Shown: one piece after another, positions 1-9,529 of the stretch
Layout of the letters: each line of letters opens with the position of its first letter
How positions within the stretch are numbered: position 1 is the first letter of the stretch
From: Bradyrhizobium sp. WBOS07
GTDB taxonomy: Bacteria > Pseudomonadota > Alphaproteobacteria > Rhizobiales > Xanthobacteraceae
Direction of reading: 5' to 3'
DNA length: 64,000 bases
NCBI RefSeq assembly: GCF_024585165.1
Contig: NZ_CP029008.1
Location: 496,001 to 560,000, forward strand
Made by a program: the position numbers and the translations under genes
Notes under the pieces: model-generated
Databases searched by the model: none
Told to the model about the DNA's origin: nothing
Seen by the model: only the letters and a program-made list of their open reading frames with translations

Positions 1-125
1 ATCATGAAATCGATGCAGCGGCGCTGCCCCTCGAGGTCGAGCTCACCGCGCTCGTCGAAGATGGTTGGCGCGACCGGGAACACGCCGCGATAGGGGCGCT
101 GGGCCTGGTGGGGGGTGACCGGCAT
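1..125 (-). CDS. DapA/NanA-family aldolase or dehydratase, 5' end only
   Basis: The reverse strand reads into the left edge of the window and the gene is cut off there. The visible residues include RPYRGVFPVAPTIFDERGEL followed by LEGQRRCIDFM, which is the usual N-terminus of the dihydrodipicolinate synthase/N-acetylneuraminate lyase family (a first strand leading to a P-T-F motif, then a helix beginning around the 'D-L-x-G' turn). I chose the ATG at 125 because GGAGAG lies just before it; an in-frame ATG at 137 would add four residues. The substrate cannot be judged from about 40 residues. The other family member in the window (9618-10502) is a separate gene. Confidence 0.75.
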   Translation of the reverse strand, partial: MPVTPHQAQRPYRGVFPVAPTIFDERGELDLEGQRRCIDFM

Positions 126-256
126 CGAACTCTCCATCCCTGATACGTCTTACGTCCGGCGCAGCGCTCACGGCGCGAGGCGGCACAGATGTAGCCGCCG
201 CGCGGACCGGCGGCAATGCCGAACGCACGATCTCAGAATGGAAGAATGAGGCGAAA

Positions 257-2338
257 CTAGGCGGTCTTCACCGCGCCCAGGAAGCCCTCGACCGCGACGC
301 GGAGACGATCTGCGTCGGCCGACATCTTCTTGACGGATTCCGACAGAACCGTGCCGGCATTGCCGGTCTCCTGGTTGAGCCTGGCGACGCTGCCGATGGT
401 GTCGGTGACCTCGCGGGTGCCTTGCGCCGCCTGCTGGAAGTTGCGCGAGATCTCGGTGGTGGCGGCGCGCTGCTGCTCGACGGCGGCGGCAATCGCCGTC
501 ATCTTCTCGTCGATGCCGCTGATGGCGCCGCCGATCGAGCGGATGGCGGCAACCGCCTGGCCCGTCGCGGCCTGGATCTCCTCGACCTGGCGCGAGATCT
601 CTTCGGTCGCGGTCGCGGTCTGGGAGGCGAGACTCTTGACCTCGCCGGCGACCACGGCGAAACCGCGGCCGGCCTCGCCCGCGCGTGCGGCTTCGATGGT
701 GGCGTTCAAGGCCAGAAGGTTGGTCTGTCCGGCAATGGCGTTGATCATCTTGACGACTTCGCCGATGCGGCTTGCGGTCTGGTCGAGGATCTCGACCGTC
801 GCGTTGGTCTGCTCGGCCTGCGAAACGGCTTCGCGGGCCTCGCGGGCGCTGGACTGCACCTGCGCCGAGATCTCGCCGACGGATGCGGAGAGCTCCTCGG
901 TCGCGGCGGCGATGGTCTCGAGATTGTTGGTGGCCTGCTCGGCGGCGGACGAGACCGCCGCGGTCTGGCTGCTCGACTGCGACACCAGCGAGCGCACGCC
1001 GGTCGCGGTGGCATCGAGCTCCCGCGTCGAGGCCGCAACGCTCTGGATGACCGCCTGCACCGTGTCGTCGAAGCTGCGGCAGGCGGAATCGACGGTGCCG
1101 GAGCGCGCGAGCTGCAGCGCCTGCTGCGATTCACGTTCCCGGCCCAGCCGTTCCGCGGTGGCCGCGCTCTCGCGCAGGCTTTCGAGCGCGGCGGCCATGG
1201 TGCCGAACTCGTCGGGATGCCGGGATTGCGGCACCGGCGTCGCATAGTCGCGCGCACTGATGCGGGCGATGGCATCGAGGATGGCGCGTACCGGCCGCAT
1301 GAGGCGATTGCGCACCACGAACACGCCGGCCAGGGTCACGGCCAGCGCGAGCAGGAACGTGAACGACTGCACGATGAGATTGGTGAGGGCTTTGGCCTGG
1401 ACGGCTTCCGCACGCGCGATCGACTGGTCGAGCGCCGTATTGGCGACCGCGACGATCGGCGCGAAGGGCGACTGGCACAGCGCGTTCCATTCCGAGGCGG
1501 GCATTGCCGGCTTGCCGCTGCCGTCGAGATTTTTGGTGAGATCGCCGATCTGTTTGAGCACGCCGTCGGTCTTGGCCCTGGCCTGCTTCGCGGTATTGAC
1601 GAGGTCTGACGTCACGTCGGGCGCGGCCAGCAATTCCTCCAGGCCGGTCCAGCCGGCGGTGACGATGCCGTTCCATCCGGCCACGGTCTGCTTCTGGGTC
1701 TCGTCGAGCGGCTTCGAGGTGTTGATGTTGGGACGGAGGGTCGAGCACTGGATGCCGTAACGGTCGCGCACCTGCCAGGCCAGGCGGCGGGCCTGGATCA
1801 TGCGGGCGATGAAGGGATCGTTGGTCCAGGCGCGGTTCGACACCGCGGTGGATGCCAGATTCGCGGTCTCGATCACCTTGGTGACGCCATCATACCACGG
1901 TGCGGTACGCTCGACCTTGCGCTCGGCACGCGGCAGCTTGGCCTCGTCGTAGAAAAGCTGGAACTTCGGCGCGGCCTCGCTCCAGCGCTGCTTCAGCGTG
2001 CTGGCGAGCTCGTCGCGGCGGGCGAACTCGACGGTGGAGAGCGCCGCGACGATGGCATCATAGCCGGCCTGCTCGGCCTTCTCGGCGGCGCCGAGCTTGG
2101 CACGCGGATCGTCCTCGCCGAGCAGCGCGCTCTGCGCATCGCCACGATTGTTGCGCAATGCGAGCACGCCCTGGAAGATCGCCTTGTCGGCAGCCGCAAG
2201 CCGCTCGGTCTCCAGGCTATCGCTGTAGCGGCCGAACGCCCCGAACATCTGGAACGCGGTGCTGGCCAGCGCGCCGGCGGCCAAAAGCGCCATCAGGACA
2301 AGAAGTAGCTTGCTTACCGATTTCTTAAAAAATGACAT
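257..2338 (-). CDS. methyl-accepting chemotaxis protein with HAMP domain
   Basis: This 693-residue chemoreceptor has a membrane segment at about residues 9-31, a periplasmic sensor region of roughly 290 residues, a second membrane segment (about 320-345), a HAMP linker beginning [18 protein letters not shown], and a long cytoplasmic coiled coil. The signalling hairpin is canonical ([20 protein letters not shown] then [18 protein letters not shown]), which is the CheA/CheW contact region. The start is placed at MSFFKK because it opens directly into the first membrane helix; an ATG 48 bases upstream gives an unlikely extension. No chemotaxis genes lie nearby, so this is an orphan receptor. The ligand is unknown; the sensor domain is mostly helical and Ala-rich. 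Confidence 0.93.
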   Translation of the reverse strand: MSFFKKSVSKLLLVLMALLAAGALASTAFQMFGAFGRYSDSLETERLAAADKAIFQGVLALRNNRGDAQSALLGEDDPRAKLGAAEKAEQAGYDAIVAALSTVEFARRDELASTLKQRWSEAAPKFQLFYDEAKLPRAERKVERTAPWYDGVTKVIETANLASTAVSNRAWTNDPFIARMIQARRLAWQVRDRYGIQCSTLRPNINTSKPLDETQKQTVAGWNGIVTAGWTGLEELLAAPDVTSDLVNTAKQARAKTDGVLKQIGDLTKNLDGSGKPAMPASEWNALCQSPFAPIVAVANTALDQSIARAEAVQAKALTNLIVQSFTFLLALAVTLAGVFVVRNRLMRPVRAILDAIARISARDYATPVPQSRHPDEFGTMAAALESLRESAATAERLGRERESQQALQLARSGTVDSACRSFDDTVQAVIQSVAASTRELDATATGVRSLVSQSSSQTAAVSSAAEQATNNLETIAAATEELSASVGEISAQVQSSAREAREAVSQAEQTNATVEILDQTASRIGEVVKMINAIAGQTNLLALNATIEAARAGEAGRGFAVVAGEVKSLASQTATATEEISRQVEEIQAATGQAVAAIRSIGGAISGIDEKMTAIAAAVEQQRAATTEISRNFQQAAQGTREVTDTIGSVARLNQETGNAGTVLSESVKKMSADADRLRVAVEGFLGAVKTA

Positions 2339-2461
2339 GGCGAAAGGGACCTGCTCTCCACAAGCGGGCACCTTGCACCGTGACATGCCAAGGTTTGGTT
2401 AAGACTTCAATCAAAGGCCTTCAGTTGAACCCCGCCGTCCCTCCCGGCAGGCTGCGTCCGC

Positions 2462-3232
2462 TCACGCGACCTTGGTGAAGTCAGGCGGGCGGCGCTCGGC
2501 GAAGGCCGTGAATGCTTCGCGCGCCTCGGCGGTGCGCAGGCGTTGGGCGAACTGCTCGCCTTCGGCCTGCATCTGCGCGACCAGCACCTCGCCATTGCGC
2601 ATCAGGCGCTTGGTGGCGGTGAGGGCGCCGGCCGGTTGCCGGGCAAGGCGCTGCGCGAGTGCGAGCGCCTCGGCATCGAGCTTGTCGAGCGGCACCACGC
2701 GGTTGGCGATGCCCCATTGCAGTGCCGCCTGCGCCGGCACCGCCTCACCCAGCGCGAACATCTCGTAGGCGCGGGCATGGCCGATGCGCGCCGGCATCAG
2801 CAGGCTGGAGGCCGCTTCAGGCACCAGCGCGAGGCTGACGAAAGGCGTCGACAATTGCGCGTTGTCGGCGAGCACCACGAGGTCGCAATGCAGCAGCATC
2901 GTGGTGCCGACGCCGACGGCGCGGCCCTGCACCGCCGCGACCAGCGGCCGAGTGCAGCGCGCCAGCGACTGGATGAAGCGGATGACGTTGCGGCTGCCTT
3001 CGGACTTGCCGGTTGCGACCGCGGCGAATTCGCCGACGTCGTTGCCGGCGGTGAACATGTCGCCCTCGCCGCGGATCAGGAGCACGCGGGCCGAGGCATC
3101 GCGCTCGGCGGCTTCGATCGCGTCGGCGAGCTTGCCGTACATCGCATCGGTCAGCGCATTCTTCTTGTCGGGACGCGCCAGCGTGAGGGTGAGAATGCCG
3201 CCATTGGTCTCGATGCGGATGTGCTCGGTCAT
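2462..3232 (-). CDS. enoyl-CoA hydratase/isomerase family protein
   Basis: This 256-residue crotonase-fold protein carries the oxyanion-hole segments FTAGNDVGEF and GRAVGVGTTML and a single candidate catalytic Glu in LALVPEAASSLL. One acid rather than two fits the isomerase-like or short-chain enoyl-CoA hydratase branch better than classical crotonase, but this is inference. The start codon overlaps the end of the upstream MarR gene by four bases (ATGA), so the two are very probably one transcript. With the tannase-like gene further upstream on the same strand it could serve side-chain shortening of an aromatic or phenylpropanoid CoA ester. Confidence 0.9.
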   Translation of the reverse strand: MTEHIRIETNGGILTLTLARPDKKNALTDAMYGKLADAIEAAERDASARVLLIRGEGDMFTAGNDVGEFAAVATGKSEGSRNVIRFIQSLARCTRPLVAAVQGRAVGVGTTMLLHCDLVVLADNAQLSTPFVSLALVPEAASSLLMPARIGHARAYEMFALGEAVPAQAALQWGIANRVVPLDKLDAEALALAQRLARQPAGALTATKRLMRNGEVLVAQMQAEGEQFAQRLRTAEAREAFTAFAERRPPDFTKVA

Positions 3233-3711
3233 GGGCTTGCTCCTTCTGTTCGTCTGAAGGCCTTGTCGTCCGAAGGCCTTGGAAACTTGTCCTGGATGCT
3301 GGTCAGCCAGCGCGCGACGATGTCGATCTCGGCGGCCGTGAACCCGTCCGTCAGTGCCGCGTTGATCTCGGCCGCGCCAGCTTTCGCCTGCGCCAGCACG
3401 CTGCGTCCCTTCGGCGTCAGAAAGATGCGCCAGGCGCGTCCGTCCTCGCGGTCGGCCCGCCGCTCGATCAACTTCGCAGCCTCGGTGCGGTCGACGAGGC
3501 CGGAGATGCCGGCCGGGCCCATGTCGAGCGCCGCGCCCGCCTCGCCCATCAGGACGCCGTCCTGCTTGCCGAGGATGAACAACAATCCCGCCTGCGCCGG
3601 CGTCACCTCGCTCGAAGGCCGCGCTGCCATCCAGCGCTGCAGCCGGCGCTGCGCGACGCTGAGCAGGTAGATCAGCCGATGATGCCGCGCGTCGGCGCCA
3701 TTACTTCGCAT
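3229..3711 (-). CDS. MarR-family transcriptional regulator
   Basis: This 160-residue winged-helix regulator has the MarR core: a helical dimerisation N-terminus, a recognition-helix region around GISGLVDRTEAAKLIERRAD, the wing with DGRAWRIFLTPKGR, and a C-terminal dimer helix. It overlaps the enoyl-CoA hydratase gene by four bases. Its start codon lies inside a perfect 12-base palindrome (3705-3716), which suggests autorepression. MarR proteins of hydroxycinnamate and aromatic-acid catabolism respond to CoA thioesters or aromatic acids. That fits the neighbouring esterase and hydratase but is not shown by the sequence. Confidence 0.9.
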   Translation of the reverse strand: MRSNGADARHHRLIYLLSVAQRRLQRWMAARPSSEVTPAQAGLLFILGKQDGVLMGEAGAALDMGPAGISGLVDRTEAAKLIERRADREDGRAWRIFLTPKGRSVLAQAKAGAAEINAALTDGFTAAEIDIVARWLTSIQDKFPRPSDDKAFRRTEGASP

Positions 3712-3716
3712 GCGAA
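3705..3716. promoter_or_regulatory. candidate MarR operator overlapping the regulator start codon
   Basis: TTCGCATGCGAA is a perfect 12-base palindrome covering the first bases of the MarR gene, including its ATG at 3711. A TATTT/AGTAA flank gives limited further symmetry. MarR-family dimers bind palindromes of about this size, so negative autoregulation of the MarR-hydratase pair is the natural reading. Confidence 0.45.
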
Positions 3717-3759
3717 ATATCTAGCTGAGCGCGAGGTCGTTGTCAAACGAGCCGTTTGG

Positions 3760-5421
3760 TTACGGCGCGCAGGCGAAGCTCGCCGCTTCCGTCACCGGTC
3801 CCGATTTATAGTGCGGCCATGCGGGCCAGCGGCACAGCGGCAGCGCACGCAGCGTCGTGAACGAGGGCGCCTCGACCTTCTGCTCGGCCACTTCGAGATC
3901 GCCCGGCGCCTTGCCCTTCTCGACCCAGTCGACCAGCACGCTGAGCATGTCGACATTGGCCGGTGCGCCGGAGCCGACATGGTCGACGCCGGGTGCGGTG
4001 TAGAGTCGCGCGAACTCGGCCGTTTCGGCCTTGCCGAGCTTGCGCTCGACGCTCTCGAAATAGCGGATGCCGGCATAGGGGCTCTGGGCGTAGTCGGCCA
4101 TGTGCTCGAGCATGATCAGACGGCCGCCGCGCGCGCGGAAGCGGCTGAGATCGGGATTGGTCGAATCCATCAGCTTCGACACTTCGAGCAGCCGCGCCTT
4201 GTGCTCCTCCACCTTGTAGGTGGTGACGTCGAGCTTGGGATCGCGCGCGAACACATATTGGATGCCGCCGGCGCCATAGATCCAGGCGATGCCGTTGTTG
4301 GGCGCGGGCGGTTGTGCCGGCGGCGCGGTGCCGAGCCACCACGCGGTCCAGCCGCCGGTCGGGCCGATCGCCGGAATATCCTCGCCCGAGACGCCCCAGC
4401 CCGGATAATCGTCGAGGCCGTTTTCGAGCGGGAACGGAAATTTGTAGGTCGCGTGCAGCGTCTCGATCGCCTTGATCTGCGCATCGGAGAGACACCGGTC
4501 GCCGCTTTGGCCGGTCGCGCAGCGCAGCGTCTCGACCTTGAAGGCGGCCTTGCAGGCGACGGGGTTCTGCACCAGCGCATCGTCGGAGCCGTCGGCCTTG
4601 TCGCAGGCCGCCCGCACCGCCTCGCCGACGAGCTTCACCTGCGCCGGATTGATCCAGCCCGCGCCCATGGTGACGAGACCCGACCGCGTGCCGGCGTGCT
4701 GCAGGCCGACCCAGTTGATGACGGGAACGCGGGCGAAGATGCCGTCGAAGTCATCGGGATAGCGCTGCGCCATGGTGAGGCCTTCGCGTCCACCCTCGGA
4801 CGAGCCCATGAAGTACATCTTGTCGGGCTTCCTGCCGTAGGCGCGCTCCATCAGCGCAACCGCAACGTCGCGCACTCTCTTGTAGGCGCGGTGGGCGAAA
4901 TTCTCGAAGGCCTCATCGTTCAGCGCAAAGACCTGCGGCGGCTCGCCCGGCTTGGTCTCGTGACCGGAATCGGTGCCGTAGGTGACGAAGCCGCGCGCCA
5001 GCGGCGACGGCTTGTCGAAGGGATGGGCCGGCGGCAGCGCAAGGCCGGTGATCAGCACGCCGTTGAAACCGCCGCCGCCATATTGCAGCGAGCGTCCGTT
5101 CCATTCGACGGGAAGGTTGACCTGGAACCTGATCGGCGGCGCCTTGGGATCGGTAGGGTCGATATGGCCGAGCACCTTGCAGAAGGCCGGGTTGGCCGGC
5201 GTGATACGCGCCGACGGCGTCGGCCCGCGTTCGGCGACAATGAGCTGTGAGGGCGCCTGCAGCGTTGCGGAATCGATCTTCACGGCATCGGCGCCGCCAA
5301 CGAGGCCCTTGCAGACCGTCTCTGCATCCGCTGTCAGGGTCGCGGCCGATGCGACGTTCGCGCTCAGGGCGGCCGCCGTACCCACCAGCCATGCGCACAG
5401 CTTCGCTCTTGTCAGCGTCAT
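3760..5421 (-). CDS. tannase/feruloyl esterase family secreted hydrolase
   Basis: The 553-residue product starts with a clear signal peptide (MTLTRAKLCAWLVGTAAALS, cut after ANVASA), so it is exported. The nucleophile motif is GSSEGG in YFMGSSEGGREGLTMAQRYP, and the late TAPGVDHVGSGAP supplies a candidate catalytic His, as in the tannase/feruloyl esterase family that hydrolyses gallate or hydroxycinnamate esters. The start at 5421 follows GGTGGAAA; an ATG 51 bases upstream adds a non-signal extension. Downstream on the same strand, 48 bases away, are a MarR regulator and an enoyl-CoA hydratase. The exact ester substrate is unknown. Confidence 0.88.
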   Translation of the reverse strand: MTLTRAKLCAWLVGTAAALSANVASAATLTADAETVCKGLVGGADAVKIDSATLQAPSQLIVAERGPTPSARITPANPAFCKVLGHIDPTDPKAPPIRFQVNLPVEWNGRSLQYGGGGFNGVLITGLALPPAHPFDKPSPLARGFVTYGTDSGHETKPGEPPQVFALNDEAFENFAHRAYKRVRDVAVALMERAYGRKPDKMYFMGSSEGGREGLTMAQRYPDDFDGIFARVPVINWVGLQHAGTRSGLVTMGAGWINPAQVKLVGEAVRAACDKADGSDDALVQNPVACKAAFKVETLRCATGQSGDRCLSDAQIKAIETLHATYKFPFPLENGLDDYPGWGVSGEDIPAIGPTGGWTAWWLGTAPPAQPPAPNNGIAWIYGAGGIQYVFARDPKLDVTTYKVEEHKARLLEVSKLMDSTNPDLSRFRARGGRLIMLEHMADYAQSPYAGIRYFESVERKLGKAETAEFARLYTAPGVDHVGSGAPANVDMLSVLVDWVEKGKAPGDLEVAEQKVEAPSFTTLRALPLCRWPAWPHYKSGPVTEAASFACAP

Positions 5422-5502
5422 CGTTTCCACCCGGTTTATGTTGTTATTCAATCCACCAGAGGCCGCATTCAATGCGACCTCCGGCTCACCGTCAATGACG
5501 CT

Positions 5503-6747
5503 TTAGTGCTCGAACACCAGCCGCGCGCCGATCGTGCCGTCGAGGCTGCGGATCTGCTGCAGCAGCGCGGCCGAATCCTGCCCCGCGAGATCGGCATCGA
5601 GCACGACGTAGCCGAGATCGCCCGATGTCTCCAGATATTGCGCGGCGATGTTGATGTCGCGCTGCAGGAAGACCTCGTTGAGCCGCCGCAGCATGCCGGG
5701 CACGTTGCGATGGACATGGCTGAAGCGCGCCCCGGAAGGACGCAAATGCAGCTGCACTTCCGGAAAATTCACCGCGCCCATGGTCGAGCCCGTGATGAAA
5801 TAGTCGACCAGCTTGCGCGCGACCTCGCCGCCGATGCGCTCCTGCGCCTCCTCGGTGGAGCCGCCGATATGCGGGGTGAGGATGACGTTCTCGAGGCCCT
5901 GCACCGGGCTCTCGAAGCGGTCCGCGTTCGACGACGGTTCGACCGGAAACACGTCGATGGCGGCCCCGGCGAGGTGGCCGTCGCGCAAAGAACGCGCGAG
6001 CGCATCGAGATCGACCACGGTGCCGCGGCTGTTGTTGATCAGGAACGAGCCCGGCTTCATCGCCCGCAGCTCCTTCTCGCCGATCATGCCCGCAGTCTCC
6101 GGCGTCTCCGGCACGTGCAGGCTGACGACGTCGCTCTGCGCCAGCAGCTCGTCCAGCCGCTCGACCGGCTCGGTATTGCCGTGGCGAAGCTTGTCGGTGC
6201 GATCGAAATAGATCACGCGCATGCCGATGGCTTCGGCGAGCGTCGAGAGCTGCGAGCCGATATTGCCGTAGCCGACGATGCCGAGCGTGCGGCCGCGCAC
6301 CTCGCGGCTGCCGGTCGCCGACTTGTCCCAGCCGCCGGCATGGGCCGACACCGAGCGCGGGAAGATCCGCCGCAGCAGCATCACGATCTCGCCGATCACG
6401 AGCTCGGCGACGCTGCGCGTGTTGGAGAACGGCGCGTTGAACACGGGAATGCCGCGCTTGCGCGCCGCCGCGAGATCGACCTGGTTGGTGCCGACGCTGA
6501 AGCAGCCGACCGCGAGCAGCTGGTCGGCGGCGGCGAGCACCTCATCGGTGATCTGGGTGCGCGAGCGGATGCCGAGCAGCGAGACGCCGTCGAGCGCCCG
6601 CCGCAGATCCGCGCCGTCGAGCGCCTTGGTCAGCCGCTCCACATTGGTGAAGCCCGCGCTCCTGAAAAGGTCGACAGCGCTATCATTGACGCCTTCGAGC
6701 AGCAGCGCCTTGGCGTTCCGCTCGGGGCCTTGGCCTGGGGCTGACAT
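5503..6747 (-). CDS. serA: D-3-phosphoglycerate dehydrogenase, ACT-domain form
   Basis: The product (414 residues, near the 410 of the E. coli enzyme) oxidises 3-phosphoglycerate to 3-phosphohydroxypyruvate, the first step of serine synthesis. Visible are the substrate-domain motif GIRSRTQITDEVL, the NAD-binding loop GIVGYGNIGSQL, the catalytic-region segments NNSRGTVVDLDAL and TPHIGGSTEEAQERIG, and a C-terminal ACT domain (about 340-414, VHRNVPGMLRRLNEVF) of the kind that gives serine feedback inhibition. The start at 6747 follows GGAGACACC. Many alphaproteobacteria carry a longer SerA elsewhere, so this E. coli-type gene may be a second copy. Confidence 0.88.
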   Translation of the reverse strand: MSAPGQGPERNAKALLLEGVNDSAVDLFRSAGFTNVERLTKALDGADLRRALDGVSLLGIRSRTQITDEVLAAADQLLAVGCFSVGTNQVDLAAARKRGIPVFNAPFSNTRSVAELVIGEIVMLLRRIFPRSVSAHAGGWDKSATGSREVRGRTLGIVGYGNIGSQLSTLAEAIGMRVIYFDRTDKLRHGNTEPVERLDELLAQSDVVSLHVPETPETAGMIGEKELRAMKPGSFLINNSRGTVVDLDALARSLRDGHLAGAAIDVFPVEPSSNADRFESPVQGLENVILTPHIGGSTEEAQERIGGEVARKLVDYFITGSTMGAVNFPEVQLHLRPSGARFSHVHRNVPGMLRRLNEVFLQRDINIAAQYLETSGDLGYVVLDADLAGQDSAALLQQIRSLDGTIGARLVFEH

Positions 6748-6896
6748 GGTGTCTCCGTAGATGATGAGCTTTGCCTGAGCACATAGACCGCGGAGGATGC
6801 GCAGCACAATAGGGCGCGGATACGGGAGAGGATGGCGGCGCTTGAGATAACTGGCATCCCACCAACTCCATCATCTGCACGCGACGGCCGGCGGAA

Positions 6897-8129
6897 TCAA
6901 ATCACGTAGAACCCGTGCGTGCCGTCGCGGCGGAGCTGCTCGACGAGGCCATATTCCCAATCGAGATAGGCCTGCATCGCGGCTTGCGCGACATCGGTGC
7001 CTTCATAGGGACGGCGGTAGCGGTGGGCCGGATCGGGCCTGGGCAGCGCGAGCGGCGGGCCGACCTCGAGCGCGGCGTCATAGCCGCCTTCCAGCACATA
7101 GACCTCCCAGCCCATCTGCGCCAGCCACGACGCCGTCATGTCGGCCCGGACGCTCCTGTCGTCGGTGAGCAGAATGCGCGCCCCGCGCACCGGAGCAGCC
7201 ATGTCGGTTTCCTGCACGAGCTGGCCGCCCGGATAATGCCGGAAGCCCGGGAGATGGCCGGCCGCGTATTCCTCGGCCTCGCGTACGTCGAAACGGTACA
7301 GCGTGCGATCCATCTGCGCGACCAGCGCCGCCATCTCGCGCGCCCCGATGTGGCGCACGCCGGCGCGATAGGCGACATCGCGTGCATTGGCAGGGCCACC
7401 GGCGAATGGCCCGATCTCGCCACGCCTGTCGGCGCCGTGGTCGAGCCTGTGCCGCGCCAGCGTCCAGCCGATGGTGCCGTTGCGCAGCGCGCGCACCTTG
7501 TTGGGCACGCCGGCATTGATCAGCGACTGGGTGCCGATGATGGAGCGGGTGCGGCCGGCACAATTGACGATGATGGTGGTGTCAGGATCCGGCGCGGCCT
7601 GCCCTGCCCGCAGCACCAGCTCGGCGCCGGGCACGCTGACCGAGCCCGGAATGTTCATGGTCGCATATTCGTCGAAGCGGCGGACGTCGAGGATGGCGAT
7701 TTTGGCCTCGTCGGCGATCAGCTTGGCGACCTCGTCGGCGCTGAGCGAGGGCGTGTGCCTGCGCGATTCGACCAGCTCGCCGAACGCTTTCGAATAGGAA
7801 TTGACGTCCGCGAAGACCTCGTAGCCCGCCGCGCGCCACGCCTTCAGCCCGCCGTCGAGCGCGCTGATATGGGTATAGCCGAGCGCGGCAAGACGCTCGG
7901 CGCCGCTCGCGACCAGCTCCTCTCCATCATCATAGAGCACGATCGGCACGTCCTTGCGCGGTAGCCTGGTCTCGGCCTCGATCGCGATCCGGTCGACGGC
8001 GATGTTGGCCGCGAATAGCGGATGCCCGGTCGCAAAGCCTGCCTCGTATCTGAGATCGAGCAGCGCGATCTCCTCTCGCAGCAACAGTGCGCGGCGGATG
8101 TCGGCGGGAGTGACGGTCGGGAGCTTCAT
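6897..8129 (-). CDS. triple-domain rhodanese-like sulfurtransferase, one active domain
   Basis: The 410-residue cytoplasmic protein is three rhodanese domains in a row. In domain 1 (about 1-115) the active-site loop reads VLYDDGEELVASG and has no Cys. Domain 2 (about 140-240) has a proper loop, IVNCAGRTRSIIG. In domain 3 (about 265-365) the loop is LLTDDRSVRADM, again without Cys. Only the middle domain can therefore form a persulfide; the outer two may be structural or regulatory. The start at 8129 (MKLPTVTPADI) begins the first domain directly; a longer frame to 8177 is unlikely. It lies 149 bases upstream of the dehydrogenase gene, with no obvious operon link. Confidence 0.9.
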   Translation of the reverse strand: MKLPTVTPADIRRALLLREEIALLDLRYEAGFATGHPLFAANIAVDRIAIEAETRLPRKDVPIVLYDDGEELVASGAERLAALGYTHISALDGGLKAWRAAGYEVFADVNSYSKAFGELVESRRHTPSLSADEVAKLIADEAKIAILDVRRFDEYATMNIPGSVSVPGAELVLRAGQAAPDPDTTIIVNCAGRTRSIIGTQSLINAGVPNKVRALRNGTIGWTLARHRLDHGADRRGEIGPFAGGPANARDVAYRAGVRHIGAREMAALVAQMDRTLYRFDVREAEEYAAGHLPGFRHYPGGQLVQETDMAAPVRGARILLTDDRSVRADMTASWLAQMGWEVYVLEGGYDAALEVGPPLALPRPDPAHRYRRPYEGTDVAQAAMQAYLDWEYGLVEQLRRDGTHGFYVI

Positions 8130-8200
8130 GGCACGGACCCTAGCGAAGACAGGCCATGGGCTTTTGACCGATTGCAAGCGCCTTGGCTAGCCTTGTCGGC

Positions 8201-9382
8201 TCACTCGCCGGGAACGAGCCGCCCGAGCGGTGACGGCGTCGAACGGCGCAGCCTGCGGCGCGACAGATAGAGCAGGATTCCGGTGACCGAGAACAACGGC
8301 ATCAGGATCGCGGCGATCATGAACGCGAGCTTGCCCGGCCAGCCCAGGATTTCGCCGCGATGGATGTCGTAGATGGCCGCGATGATCGTCTCGCCGAACG
8401 TCTTGTCGGCAAAGCGCTCCGCGGAGACCAGCTGACCGGTGACGGCGTCGATGCGGAATTCGTCGCGCGTGGTCTCGAGCAACGAGGCCTTCCCCCAAGA
8501 GCGGATGCGTATCGTGGTGCCCGCCCCCGCCGGCAGCGTCAGCAAGGCCCGGGAGAACCGGGCACCCTCTTCGCGCTGGAACGTCATCCAGGCCCGATCA
8601 AATCCAATCGCGACAGGCCCGCCGCGACCGTCCGGCCGCGGCGGCTTTGTCGCCATCTTCGCTGCGGCGGCGTGCGGACGCGCCAGCAGCCAGGTCACGC
8701 CGTCCTTGTACCATTCGAAGGAGAAGTACAGCCCGGTGAGCGTCATCGTCAGATAGACCGGCAGGAGCCAGGTGCCGATCACGGTGTGCAGCGAGCGATG
8801 CAATCCGCGGCCGCTGAGTCCAAAGTTCGGCTTCAACCACATCTTCACGCTGCCTGCCCGGCGCGGCCAGCGCAGCGCCAGGCCTGACACCAGCATGACG
8901 ATCAGGCCGAGCGCAATGGTGCCGGTAATCGGCCGCCCCCAGCCCTTGCCGTCGCCGGGGATGAGGAGCCAGCGATGCAGCCGGCGCACCGTCGCGAAGA
9001 ACGCCTCGCCGCGGGGCGAGCCCAGTACGCGCGCGTCATAGGGATCGACATAGAGCGAGGTCGGCCGGTCGCCCCGTTCGTCACGCGCAAAGCGGACATG
9101 GACCGCCGCCGACGGATCGCTCGACAGCGTGACCGCCGAGACCTTGCCGAGATCCTGTCCTGCCGTCAGCCGCGCCACCAGCTCATCAGGCATCAGCGCC
9201 GGCGCCTGACGCGGCGCGACCTGCATGATGCCGGCATTGAGGTGATCGACGATCTCGTCCTCGAAGCTCATGATCGCGCCGGTCAGCGCGATCACGGACA
9301 GCAGCAGCGCGAGGATCAGGCCCGCGACGGAATGGACCTGGAACAGGACCGCCTTGATGGTGTGTCCCGTCCGTGCCGCCAT
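8201..9382 (-). CDS. PepSY-associated membrane protein, iron-uptake type
   Basis: The 393-residue inner-membrane protein has the PepSY-TM layout: an N-terminal helix (HSVAGLILALLLSVIALTGA), a periplasmic PepSY region, two central helices (TGTIALGLIVMLVSGLALRW and GTWLLPVYLTMTLTGLYFSF), a second periplasmic part with GEILGWPGKLAFM, and a last helix near the C-terminus. Such proteins accompany TonB-dependent siderophore receptors and are thought to act in ferric-siderophore reduction or release. The start at 9382 (MAARTGHTIK) lies two bases after the stop of a short frame resembling a receptor C-terminus, so the present gene may be what remains of a receptor-PepSY operon. Confidence 0.87.
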   Translation of the reverse strand: MAARTGHTIKAVLFQVHSVAGLILALLLSVIALTGAIMSFEDEIVDHLNAGIMQVAPRQAPALMPDELVARLTAGQDLGKVSAVTLSSDPSAAVHVRFARDERGDRPTSLYVDPYDARVLGSPRGEAFFATVRRLHRWLLIPGDGKGWGRPITGTIALGLIVMLVSGLALRWPRRAGSVKMWLKPNFGLSGRGLHRSLHTVIGTWLLPVYLTMTLTGLYFSFEWYKDGVTWLLARPHAAAAKMATKPPRPDGRGGPVAIGFDRAWMTFQREEGARFSRALLTLPAGAGTTIRIRSWGKASLLETTRDEFRIDAVTGQLVSAERFADKTFGETIIAAIYDIHRGEILGWPGKLAFMIAAILMPLFSVTGILLYLSRRRLRRSTPSPLGRLVPGE

Positions 9383-9384
9383 GG

Positions 9385-9441
9385 CTAGAACTTCACCGTC
9401 GCCGACAGCGACAGGCCATCCACGGAGGCGCGCACTTTCAT
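9385..9441 (-). pseudogene. possible relic of a TonB-dependent receptor C-terminus
   Basis: On the reverse strand the last codons before a TAG at 9385-9387 read VRASVDGLSLSATVKF, a run of alternating residues ending in Phe, as outer-membrane barrels do. The frame is closed by a stop a few codons upstream, so nothing of the barrel body remains. Position supports the idea: PepSY-TM genes usually follow such a receptor with almost no gap. The match is short and the call rests largely on context. Confidence 0.4.
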
Positions 9442-9529
9442 TCCAACTCAAGTCAGGAAAATTGAAGTGTGCGCGTGTAACAGCCGTCGGGATCGAGGAG
9501 AACCCTAGCGGTGCTTGAATCGCTCTAGT

